This document shows, one piece after another, positions 31,361 through 39,243 of a stretch of 64,000 bases of DNA. How positions within the stretch are numbered: the first letter of the stretch is position 1; each line of letters opens with the position of its first letter. The DNA is taken from assembly GCA_016700075.1 (NCBI GenBank), contig CP065000.1, positions 1,612,001 to 1,676,000 on the forward strand, given 5' to 3'. The notes beneath the pieces are model-generated. The model made no database searches. It had not been told where the DNA came from and saw only the letters and a list, made by a program, of their open reading frames with translations. The stretch comes from Acidobacteriota bacterium. Its GTDB lineage: Bacteria > Acidobacteriota > Blastocatellia > Pyrinomonadales > Pyrinomonadaceae. The translations under genes were made by a program, and so were the position numbers.

Positions 31361-32802
31361 TGTTCGGGTTCAGGTTCGGGCGTCGGTGACGGTTTCGGTT
31401 CCAATGTTTCGGGTGCCAGGATGCGTGCGACCGCTTTGCGGCGGCGTTCGAGAGCCTCGTCGGTCAGAAACTCCTGCCATCGTCGGCCGCTGTAAGGATG
31501 CTGTACGTGGCACGAGATGCAATTGCTGGTGTTCACGCCGAAACGTGTGTCGCGCGTCGGATCGCCTTCACGCGTTGTGTGGCAAGCAGCGCATGTCTGA
31601 CGCGGTGTTTCGCGGTCGATCGGATCAAAAGTATTGTGACAAGTCGAGCACGAAACAAGGCCGCGTTTGTCACCTTTCAGCCCGGCGGGCACCTCGAGCC
31701 GGGCGACGTGTATCGTGTGAAAATAGCGGCTCAGCTTAGCCTGTTCATCCTTGTCGCCGGTCGCGGGCCGCAGCAGTTCAGGTATCGCGTCGGCGACCTC
31801 GCGATAAACGCCCTGCCAGATCCATTGCCCGTTCTGTGTCGGATAGCCGTAGGTGCCGCCGTGCGGTGTACCGACGGACTTGCCGTTGTAGGTCTGCTTG
31901 TTCGCATCGTTGTGGCATTCGGCGCACATGCGGATCGCCGTTATGTTTGACCGAAACTCAGGACCATGATGCTCCTTGTGGCAGACGGTACAGGTGATAC
32001 CGGCATCTTCGTGTGCCTTTGTATTCGTCGGATGGAATTGGCTCGCCTGATGACAAGCGATACACGAATTTTCCATCGGCTCGTTCGGGCTGTGGCACGT
32101 CGTGCAGGAGTTGGAGTTCGCCATATTTGCGATCTCTGAGCCCTCGATCGGCTGTGCGTGCGGATTCGCAAGCGGTTTCGGTGCGTATGCCTGCGGATAC
32201 TTCAAAAAAGCGTAAACGCCCGCCGCACCCAGTACGAGTGTCGCCCAGACAAAAACGCCCATACGCCACGAACGCCGAAGGTCGCGTGTCGGACGCCAAT
32301 TGTACATCGCCTTGCCGGGCACAGGCTTTTCGGCGGGCCGCAGACGAGTTCCCCATTCTTCTTTTTCGCGATTCCGCTTTTCCCAAAAGACTTTCAGTAC
32401 GTCGCCCGAAACGGACTCAGGCTTTTTGGCAGCCGCCTTTTCGCCCGCGACATCGGCACCCGTAACGGCTCGGTTGACGGTCAGCGTGGCGATGCCGCTG
32501 TCGATCGTGACCGCAATGGTGAAAGGCCCGATCTGGATAGTATCACCGCCCGCAAGTATGTCGTCGGCCTGCGGCGGCAGCAGGCGGCCGTTCAGCGTTA
32601 TGATGTTCGACGTGGAAAGATTGGCGACGATGAACTTCTTGTCCTGCAGTGTTATGCCGGCGTGGATACGCGAAACGGTGCTGTGGTCGAGCGTTATCTC
32701 GCAGCTGTCGAGGCGGCCGATGCGGACGGAATTTTGCGCGTAAGCGACCGCTTCGCCCGTGTTGGCAAAGACTATCCTGAAGTTTTCACGCGTTTCTGCC
32801 AT
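31357..32802 (-). CDS. FHA domain / transmembrane / seven-heme cytochrome c
   Basis: A 481-aa fusion. Residues ~20-100 are an FHA (phosphothreonine-peptide-binding) domain: VRIGRLDSCEITLDHSTVSR with conserved Arg and Ser, then IHAGI and LSTSNIITLNGRLLP. A transmembrane helix (about 185-205, VFVWATLVLGAAGVYAFL) is followed by seven CxxCH heme sites: CTTCH, CIACH, CTVCH, CAECH, CSTCH, CAACH and CISCH. The C-terminus is Pro/Glu-rich (PSPTPEPEPEQ). The FHA side should face the cytoplasm and the hemes the periplasm, so a phospho-signal could be read by a redox protein. Its start is 3 nt from the gene upstream and its stop overlaps the gene downstream, so it is firmly inside the operon. Confidence 0.9.
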   Translation of the reverse strand: MAETRENFRIVFANTGEAVAYAQNSVRIGRLDSCEITLDHSTVSRIHAGITLQDKKFIVANLSTSNIITLNGRLLPPQADDILAGGDTIQIGPFTIAVTIDSGIATLTVNRAVTGADVAGEKAAAKKPESVSGDVLKVFWEKRNREKEEWGTRLRPAEKPVPGKAMYNWRPTRDLRRSWRMGVFVWATLVLGAAGVYAFLKYPQAYAPKPLANPHAQPIEGSEIANMANSNSCTTCHSPNEPMENSCIACHQASQFHPTNTKAHEDAGITCTVCHKEHHGPEFRSNITAIRMCAECHNDANKQTYNGKSVGTPHGGTYGYPTQNGQWIWQGVYREVADAIPELLRPATGDKDEQAKLSRYFHTIHVARLEVPAGLKGDKRGLVSCSTCHNTFDPIDRETPRQTCAACHTTREGDPTRDTRFGVNTSNCISCHVQHPYSGRRWQEFLTDEALERRRKAVARILAPETLEPKPSPTPEPEPEQ

Positions 32803-32805
32803 ACG

Positions 32806-35295
32806 CTAACGGACGTTGAAATACACCGCCTGAACAATATGTATCACCAGAAGGACCAGCATTATCGCTGTAAAAAGAACATGCGGGGCGACCCATATCT
32901 TCAGCATTTTATGCAGATACAAAAGAGCGTCAACCCGACGAAGTGTCGCCGCATTTTCAACCGCTTCCATAAGACGAGCGTCATCGGAACGGCTCATTTC
33001 GGCGGCGGCGGAACGAAATTCCTCGCGGGCGTCGGCCAGCATTCCGCGGAGGTCCTGTTTGCTGAAATATTGTTTCAACAAATAACCGAGACCTAGGAAA
33101 CGGCGGCGGACCTTCTGTTCAATAAGTGCTTTGAGCGTCGTGTTCTCGGTCTCTTCCGCACGGGCGAATAGTTCTGCCCGCAGTTCGTTACGCCGCGTAA
33201 CGAGGTCTTCCATCAGCAGCGGCTCGGGCTCGATCCGCGTCATCAGACGCGGAACAAAAACGAAGCAGAACGCACCAAAGATACCCGACAAGATCACCAG
33301 ATCGAACGAGATCATCAGCGTCGTCGTCACAAGCCCGCCCGAACTCGTCCCGCCGTGAATCAGCAGAACTACGCCCGCCAGAACGCCGATATAAATGTGC
33401 GATAGCATCCAATACCGCAAAGCACCGGCTCGGCGTCGATAGACCTGCTTTCGAGCAGCATACGCCATCACCCAAACAATACCGGCGAGGCCCGCGATGC
33501 CTGTTATCCAGCGCATCGTCACCCAGCCTCCCGGAAAAAGAGCGGTGTCTTGCGTGTATTGCCAGGTCGCCAGAAACGCACCAACGCCGCCCGCGATGAC
33601 GATGAGCGTTCCGACAATGTGCCAGATCGTCGCCCAAAGATCGAATTTGTGAATGTTGACGCCGTAAGCCTGGTTCTCGCCGCGTCGTATCAAGCCGATG
33701 GTACCTTTGACCTCGTCGAAATACTCGCGCGGATCAACGCGAACGAGAGCTCCCGTCGGGCAATTTTCCTCACAGGAATATGCGGGCGTCTTTGCTCCGG
33801 GCGGATTAAGGCCGGTGCCCTCGCATAGATTGCATTTGACCGCGACCAGGTCTTCGGTCTGCGTTACGGGTTCGGGCATCGGTGCCTGTTTCAATGAAAA
33901 CCACGAGAAAATGCCGCCGCTGCCATTCGTTTCGCCTTTGCGCGGGATCATCGAAATGGCGTTGTAGGGGCATTGCGTGGCGCAGTCGCCGCAGCCGATG
34001 CAGGTTTTCGGTTCGATATCGATCTGGCCGTCGGGCAGCCGGGCGATGGCTCCGGTCGGGCAGCCTGTTAGGCATTCCGGGTCCTGACAGTGCATACAGA
34101 CGGTAGGAACGAGTACACTCTGCATCGCGCGGCCGTTCTCTTTTAAAGGCCGCTCGATATGAATACCGCGTCGCGTCAGCCGCGTCGTTCCGTGAACCTT
34201 GTGACAGGCTAGCGAGCAGTTGCCGCACCGGACGCATTTCGCCATGTCCATCACCATCAGATTGACGCCGTCAACGACGCCCGTCTCGATCTCGCGAGTG
34301 GCGGCGGCCAGAACCCGATTGTCCTCGGGATGTTTCGGTATTACAGGCTTTCCTTCGACGGCCCCGCGAAGCAGCGGTACGATTGCGGCGGCCATCTCCT
34401 TATCGTCCTGCAGGCGGCTGACGGCAAGTTCGACGACCTCGGCACGGCCCCAAACGGTCGCCGTGTATTTCCAATCACCCGTCCCGTCGAGGGCCTCGCT
34501 TCCCATCGTTGTGCCGGAACCCAAGAAATCCAGCCCAACGGAATCGTCAGTATCCAACAGCAATTCCGCCGCACGCGGATTGAATTCGACGCCGTTCACA
34601 CGCTGTATCCAACCGCTGCGGACGAAGAAAATTCGATTTATCGGGTCGCCCTCCTTAAAAAGGACCTGGTCTTTTTCGTAGACGGCGAAACGAGCGGCGT
34701 CGCCAATCCTCTTAAGAATGTCAGGCGTGGCGGACGGGCCGAGGAACTCTTTCAGGTCATTGATAGAAAGCGTCAAACCGTAGTTACGGTAGTTGCGGTC
34801 AAGAGCTTTGCCGAATTTCGGCAGCTTACGCAGAAGGCGTATCGCGGGGCGTGTGAATTCGAGAACGAGTGCCGGCACGCTGCCATCAGACACTGAAACG
34901 CTTGCCGTTCGCGGTGTGCCCGAAAGCAGTGCCATCTCGCCGAAGGAATTCCCCGCGGCGATCTCGCCGACCTTACGCATTCCACCGCCGGCATCGGGAA
35001 TAGATGCGTCGAGGCGGCCTTCGACCAGAATGTAGAAGATACTGCTTTCCCAAGTATTGGCCTTTACTATTATTTCGCCGGGCTGAAACTCGAGGAGCCG
35101 GCAGTAGGGGCCGACCTTTTTGCCGCGATAGCTGCGGCCGAACAGAATGATATCCATGTCGAGCTCGTTCCTGAACTCACCATTCGGTAGCTGCTCGACA
35201 AGCTCGGACACGATCTCTACGTTGCGAAACGCATCGATCAACTGCTCGTGATTTTCTATTTCACGCGGCATCTTAAGACGCGGTGCCTCCGGCAT
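32806..35295 (-). CDS. Two cNMP-binding domains / [4Fe-4S] ferredoxin / multi-His membrane protein
   Basis: An 829-aa fusion. Residues ~60-180 form a cyclic-nucleotide-binding domain (LLEFQPGEIIVKANTWESS, FGEMALLSGTPRTASVSV). A second, more diverged one follows (about 210-320; FKEGDPINRIFFVRSG). Residues ~355-520 are a DMSO-reductase-beta/HybA-like iron-sulfur subunit: CVRCGNCSLAC, CMHCQDPECLTGCPTGA, CIGCGDCATQCPYNA, CNLC and CEENCPTGAL, enough for four clusters. The remainder has about five transmembrane helices with His residues in LWATIWHIVG, LSHIYIGVLAGVVLLIHGG and WVAPHVLFTAIMLVLLVIH, candidate b-heme ligands. It likely exchanges electrons with quinone; the cNMP domains may gate it. Confidence 0.88.
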   Translation of the reverse strand: MPEAPRLKMPREIENHEQLIDAFRNVEIVSELVEQLPNGEFRNELDMDIILFGRSYRGKKVGPYCRLLEFQPGEIIVKANTWESSIFYILVEGRLDASIPDAGGGMRKVGEIAAGNSFGEMALLSGTPRTASVSVSDGSVPALVLEFTRPAIRLLRKLPKFGKALDRNYRNYGLTLSINDLKEFLGPSATPDILKRIGDAARFAVYEKDQVLFKEGDPINRIFFVRSGWIQRVNGVEFNPRAAELLLDTDDSVGLDFLGSGTTMGSEALDGTGDWKYTATVWGRAEVVELAVSRLQDDKEMAAAIVPLLRGAVEGKPVIPKHPEDNRVLAAATREIETGVVDGVNLMVMDMAKCVRCGNCSLACHKVHGTTRLTRRGIHIERPLKENGRAMQSVLVPTVCMHCQDPECLTGCPTGAIARLPDGQIDIEPKTCIGCGDCATQCPYNAISMIPRKGETNGSGGIFSWFSLKQAPMPEPVTQTEDLVAVKCNLCEGTGLNPPGAKTPAYSCEENCPTGALVRVDPREYFDEVKGTIGLIRRGENQAYGVNIHKFDLWATIWHIVGTLIVIAGGVGAFLATWQYTQDTALFPGGWVTMRWITGIAGLAGIVWVMAYAARKQVYRRRAGALRYWMLSHIYIGVLAGVVLLIHGGTSSGGLVTTTLMISFDLVILSGIFGAFCFVFVPRLMTRIEPEPLLMEDLVTRRNELRAELFARAEETENTTLKALIEQKVRRRFLGLGYLLKQYFSKQDLRGMLADAREEFRSAAAEMSRSDDARLMEAVENAATLRRVDALLYLHKMLKIWVAPHVLFTAIMLVLLVIHIVQAVYFNVR

Positions 35296-35318
35296 CGCAG
35301 GTCTTCAAATTGTGTTAA

Positions 35319-35807
35319 CTACCTGGCAGTAAAAATGTAAAACCCAATTCCCGCAGCGACGATCAATGCCGCAAAAAGAAATATCAGTACCAGGCCGGCG
35401 ACCATGATCCAGATCCATTTATTCGAGCCCGTCGCCGGCTGTTTGGCCTGCGTATTCGGATGAGTCGCAGGCGGCGGTGCGGCCGGTTTCAGTTCGACAG
35501 GCGACGGTGCGGCGGGCTTTAGCTCGACCGGTGCTGCGGCTGCAGGGGCGACAGGTGCGGCCACCTCGACCTTTTTGGGCACTGCCTCGGCCTCAGGTTT
35601 GGCCGGGCTCTTTTTGATATTCAGCCCCATGTCCGACAGCATTTGGTTATACATCGTCTGGCCCATTTGGACCGTGCTGTCGTGGCTTTCAAATTCGCTC
35701 GCCTTTTCCCGGGCCTTTTCTTCTACAAAGGCGTTGCCGCAGCCCGGACAGAACGCCTTGGCCGCATCGACGGTTTCACCGCAGTTTTCGCATTGCCGAG
35801 TTTCCAT
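35319..35807 (-). CDS. Zinc-ribbon, Pro/Ala-rich, tail-anchored protein
   Basis: A 162-aa protein from ATG 35807, 5 nt after the tetraheme cytochrome stop. The N-terminus is a zinc ribbon (CENCGETVDAAKAFCPGCG, CxxC twice). The middle is low-complexity (repeats of ELKPAAPSPV type) and the C-terminus is one transmembrane helix (IWIMVAGLVLIFLFAALIV). The topology suggests a cytoplasmic zinc ribbon on a membrane tail. Function is unknown; it lies inside the electron-transfer operon. The frame is open to 35840, but the ATG before the zinc ribbon is the natural start. Confidence 0.75.
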   Translation of the reverse strand: METRQCENCGETVDAAKAFCPGCGNAFVEEKAREKASEFESHDSTVQMGQTMYNQMLSDMGLNIKKSPAKPEAEAVPKKVEVAAPVAPAAAAPVELKPAAPSPVELKPAAPPPATHPNTQAKQPATGSNKWIWIMVAGLVLIFLFAALIVAAGIGFYIFTAR

Positions 35808-35812
35808 TAAGG

Positions 35813-36433
35813 TCAGTTTTTCAAATGGCAGATCAGGCAATCCTTGCTGGTAGCAAACCCTTTGGTCTTTTTGACCTCGGGCCGGAGTTTCGCTGCTTCA
35901 TCATGACAAGTATTGCAGTTGATATGATATGCAAGCTCGTTGTTCAGGTCCTTGGTCACCTTTTTGCCGCCCTCTGTATAATCGGCGGTCGGCATCTCCT
36001 TGTCATCAGGAACGGCTCCGTCCTGAAAATGGCAGTCGCGGCAGCCGGTCACCTTCTGATCCGACTTTTGAAAGGTCTCCCACGTCAGGATCTCATTTCG
36101 CTCAGAAGTGACGAGCGGCGGTTTCAATGCCGATTTCGGCTGATCGGTGTGATGGCACTCGACGCAGGCGATCTGTGATTTACCGTCCGGGCTGTAAAGC
36201 CCGAATGCGTGAGTATCATGATCAAATGCCACATCGCCGTATTCAGACAGGCTATCCTTGCTGAGAGTATAAGATTTGGGGATCTTCTTTGTTCCGGGCG
36301 GCGGTGTCGGTGTTGCGAGGACTGACGCCGCGATAGCGTCCCAGGCTCCCGACGGAGAAGCACTGCCGGCGACAAAGATGACGGCGGTCGCTGCGAAAAC
36401 AAGTACTACTGAGATCTTGGCAAAGTGTTTCAT
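35813..36433 (-). CDS. Exported tetraheme cytochrome c (c3/c7-like)
   Basis: A 206-aa protein with a signal peptide (ISVVLVFAATAVIFVAGSA) and four CxxCH sites: CVECH followed by a further His, CRDCH, CNTCH and CLICH. The segment DVAFDHDTHAFGLYS ahead of heme 1 supplies likely distal His ligands in the style of class III cytochromes. A mobile periplasmic electron shuttle is the likely role. About 116 nt of apparently non-coding DNA separate it from the nine-heme lipoprotein gene upstream, the longest gap within the operon. Confidence 0.9.
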   Translation of the reverse strand: MKHFAKISVVLVFAATAVIFVAGSASPSGAWDAIAASVLATPTPPPGTKKIPKSYTLSKDSLSEYGDVAFDHDTHAFGLYSPDGKSQIACVECHHTDQPKSALKPPLVTSERNEILTWETFQKSDQKVTGCRDCHFQDGAVPDDKEMPTADYTEGGKKVTKDLNNELAYHINCNTCHDEAAKLRPEVKKTKGFATSKDCLICHLKN

Positions 36434-36549
36434 ATGGATTCCCTATTAAACTCCGATAAGCGGAACAATGTCAACGAATTGGCATATCGGGTTAACTGTC
36501 CGGTCAGATGAAGCATGACGGGATTTCGTTTCCCGCCGAACTTCCCGCC

Positions 36550-37428
36550 TCAGGGTGAACCCGGAAGCATATTGAAGCCCGAACCCGAATGGCATCGCGT
36601 ACAGGTCGTCATACTTATCGGATCGTCGCCGAAAGCACGTTTGCCGTTGTGACACGAAACGCAGTTATTGCCCGCGGCGACATTGTGCTGTTTCGCAACG
36701 ATGTTCGTTACCTGACGGCCTTGCGGAGCTCCAGCACGCACGGAATGGCACTCATTGCAGCTGACGCCTTGACGCGGGCCGTGATCGGCGTGGCTGAAGG
36801 CCGACCTAAAAACATAACGCGACTGCAGAGTACGGCTGTACGGTGCAAGTTCGTGACAGACCGAACAGGAACTGATCTCGCTTTCCGCCGTGTGACACGC
36901 ATAGCAGGTCGTGTGAGCCTGAAAGCCGACAGGGATCGATTTTCCCGGGCCCTGCGGCAGATGGCACGCAACACACCCTTCTTTCGGGCGGCCGTCGCCG
37001 CGGTCATGTGCTGCGTGGTCAAACTTCATATTCCAGCCTTCATTGAACTTATTCGGAAAGTCCTTCATTCCCGGGTCTGTCCCGCTCAGGTCACTGTGGC
37101 AAATTGCACAGATGACCGGATCATTCGCCGCAAACTGGCCAAAATGGCAGCCGACGCATGAATCGTGCGCGGCGAATTCCATATCGAGCTTTGCTCCCTC
37201 ACGCCGGTGACACGACGCGCATTCGAATTCCTTATGTTCCGGGATCTTGTGATCGAACTCCTTGAACGTCTTGTCTGAGACCTTTACGGCTGCCGGTTCG
37301 GGGATCTCAGACGATGTCAGCGGGACGGGCGTGCGAGCTGCCTGCTGAAGACAGCTCACGGCGAAAAACCCCGCCGCCGCGAGGATCACCGCTTTCACAA
37401 AATTCGATGCGCCGTTGGTTGTCGTCAT
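36550..37428 (-). CDS. Nine-heme cytochrome c lipoprotein
   Basis: A 292-aa protein starting at ATG 37428, which overlaps the upstream stop (ATGA). The signal segment ends in a lipobox (LAAAGFFAVSCLQQ), so it should be lipid-anchored. Nine CxxCH sites follow: CASCH, CVGCH, CAICH, CVACH, CYACH, CSVCH, CNECH, CVSCH and CTRCH. Scattered FDHKIPEHK- and FDHAAHD-type stretches give distal His residues. It could receive electrons from the neighbouring nine-heme protein and pass them to the outer membrane; direction is not known. Confidence 0.92.
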   Translation of the reverse strand: MTTTNGASNFVKAVILAAAGFFAVSCLQQAARTPVPLTSSEIPEPAAVKVSDKTFKEFDHKIPEHKEFECASCHRREGAKLDMEFAAHDSCVGCHFGQFAANDPVICAICHSDLSGTDPGMKDFPNKFNEGWNMKFDHAAHDRGDGRPKEGCVACHLPQGPGKSIPVGFQAHTTCYACHTAESEISSCSVCHELAPYSRTLQSRYVFRSAFSHADHGPRQGVSCNECHSVRAGAPQGRQVTNIVAKQHNVAAGNNCVSCHNGKRAFGDDPISMTTCTRCHSGSGFNMLPGSP

Positions 37429-38453
37429 CACCTCTTTTCGTGGCTCGGCGGCAGCGGGAATCGCCCGACCGCGGTCGAATGGCAATAGACGCACTGGAAC
37501 GGCGCTTGGTTATTTGTCAGACTGTCCGCACGCTTACCCATTTCTTCCAAGATCTTGTCGTTATGGCACTGCACGCACGTGATGAACGGAACATCGGCGT
37601 CTTTCATGGTCTTTAGATCGGCGTTTTGCGAGATGCGTACGTGGCATGTCATGCAGTCGCGCGTGCTGTGTTCTTTTTGCAGATGATCGAATTTGATCGA
37701 GTAGCGTTTGAAAACGACACCGGTCTTCGGCGTCGATGCCGTCAGGCCGTGACATCCGGCGCAATCTGTCGCGGTCGGCTTAGGACCCTGATAATGACAG
37801 GTGAAGCATGCCGCGTGTCCGGTCGGCATATCTTTGAAAAAGCCGGCTTTCGGCTCGAACGTCTCGGCTGCCGCATTTGCGAGTGGTTTCAGCGAGCCCG
37901 AAACCCGCACCGCATGCCTAGGGGTTTTCGAAACCGTCTCATGGCAGATCGCGCAATTATTGAAGGTCGGTTTTGGATCGTCGATTCTAAAAGGCGAAAA
38001 AGACGCCATCACGAAATGAGCGACCGCATATGGGCGTTCGACACGCGGCGGAGCAAGCTCCGCGATCACGTCCTGATGAACGTTGTGCGGAAAAATGGTC
38101 GAAAAGTCCGAATTACGGGTCGGGTGCGGGAACGGAAACCTCGCCTTTCCACGCGGGCCGACCGTCGAATGGCAAACGCCGCAGAACGCGGGCTGATTGC
38201 CGCGGAAAAAGTCCTGACGGTGGCACGAAACGCATGATGCGTGGCCGGGATAGTCCTGAACGTCAGGAAAACCGCTTGTCGAAGCCCAGTTGGGCGTCGG
38301 TATCTTGTGACACGCCGAGCAGTTCAGTTTTTTGTGCTGTGCAGTACTGTGTGAAAAGCGTCCGCGGTTCTGAGCATCGACATCGAAGGCCCAAAGACCC
38401 GCGAACAAGGCGGCTAGCAGTGTGAGCAATGCGATGTTCAGCAAACGTCTCAT
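37428..38453 (-). CDS. Nine-heme exported cytochrome c
   Basis: A 341-aa protein from ATG 38453, which overlaps the previous stop by ATGA. The frame is open further upstream, but the signal peptide (MRRLLNIALLTLLAALFAGL) fixes the start. Nine CxxCH sites: CSACH, CVSCH, CGVCH, CAICH, CFTCH, CAGCH, CMTCH, CVQCH and CVYCH. Regions such as GRFSHSTAQHKKLNC and IKFDHLQKEHSTRDC resemble class III repeats. Translationally coupled to genes on both sides. Confidence 0.92.
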   Translation of the reverse strand: MRRLLNIALLTLLAALFAGLWAFDVDAQNRGRFSHSTAQHKKLNCSACHKIPTPNWASTSGFPDVQDYPGHASCVSCHRQDFFRGNQPAFCGVCHSTVGPRGKARFPFPHPTRNSDFSTIFPHNVHQDVIAELAPPRVERPYAVAHFVMASFSPFRIDDPKPTFNNCAICHETVSKTPRHAVRVSGSLKPLANAAAETFEPKAGFFKDMPTGHAACFTCHYQGPKPTATDCAGCHGLTASTPKTGVVFKRYSIKFDHLQKEHSTRDCMTCHVRISQNADLKTMKDADVPFITCVQCHNDKILEEMGKRADSLTNNQAPFQCVYCHSTAVGRFPLPPSHEKR

Positions 38454-39223
38454 TTCGCTGCGCAGCTTCCCTCCTTGCATTGCGGGACGTCTCGGACGAT
38501 CACTTCGCACCGTCGGACGGGCTTGTCGCCTTCGGGTACCTGAAGCACAAGATTGGTCCGCTTCGCAGAATTGACGTCCGCCTCGCATATCCAGATGTAG
38601 CTCTTGTCCTTAATGACAATCGGCAGGATGTTAGAGATAAGATACGTCTCATTCTTTGCACCTGCGGCGATCGGCAGATCGATAAAAGTAGCACGCACGG
38701 AAACGCTGTCGGTCATGCTGGACTGCAGCGGTTTTTGATCTCCCAGAACTCTTGCGAGGTCCGCCTTGTGCGAGCGGTAGAATCCGTCACGCAGTTCAGG
38801 AGCAAGGTTCGTTGTCAGCCATCTGCGGGCGACAGCAGGCCGGTTGCCGTATTGACGGAGGCTTTTCGTGTAAGCTGCCTGAAACTCCGGGACCTTTGCC
38901 ACGTCGGTTTCAGTGATCTCGCGGCAGTAGGGCGATTCGCAATCCTCAGCACGCAGCCATTCGATATATTCGCTGCTCGCCTTCAGCCCGCAATAAAAAC
39001 AATCGCGGGTAGTGCTCTGGGAATTCTTGATGCGTTCGACAAGGTCCTTGTTGGCGGCCAGGCCGCCTTTGAACAGATAGAAGCGTTTGCGGACGATCTT
39101 TTCCTGAGCTTTTCCGATCCGGACGCGGCCCGTGACGTCCAAAGCACCGGTTTCCTGCGCGGAAACGCTGCCGGGCAAAACCGGCAGCAATAGCAGGAAT
39201 ATAAGGACAAAGACCCCTCGCAT
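38450..39223 (-). CDS. Exported Cys-containing protein of unknown function
   Basis: A 257-aa protein with a signal peptide (VFVLIFLLLLPVLPGSVSA). Residues ~28-52 (TGRVRIGKAQEKIVRKRFYL) have a carboxypeptidase-regulatory-like flavour. Cysteines occur as CFYCG, CESPYC and, near the C-terminus, IC, RC and QCKEGSC. There is no CxxCH heme site. It is the second gene of the ten-gene operon and overlaps the nine-heme gene that follows, so it probably belongs to the same complex. Disulfide- or metal-based structure is possible but not shown. Confidence 0.75.
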   Translation of the reverse strand: MRGVFVLIFLLLLPVLPGSVSAQETGALDVTGRVRIGKAQEKIVRKRFYLFKGGLAANKDLVERIKNSQSTTRDCFYCGLKASSEYIEWLRAEDCESPYCREITETDVAKVPEFQAAYTKSLRQYGNRPAVARRWLTTNLAPELRDGFYRSHKADLARVLGDQKPLQSSMTDSVSVRATFIDLPIAAGAKNETYLISNILPIVIKDKSYIWICEADVNSAKRTNLVLQVPEGDKPVRRCEVIVRDVPQCKEGSCAAK

Positions 39224-39243
39224 CAGTGAATTTCCGGGAGAGT

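Noticed and set aside
30377..31495. A 372-codon plus-strand open frame
   Set aside because: It lies antisense over the ferredoxin-flavoprotein gene, whose motifs are clear. The product has no domain and reflects the G+C-rich codon pattern of the true strand.
32158..33096. A 312-codon plus-strand open frame
   Set aside because: Antisense to the FHA-cytochrome and cNMP/ferredoxin genes, which have unmistakable heme and iron-sulfur motifs.
36446..36549. A short minus-strand gene between the tetraheme and nine-heme genes
   Set aside because: The open frame there is a shadow that runs into the nine-heme gene in another frame; no ribosome binding site or domain is seen.
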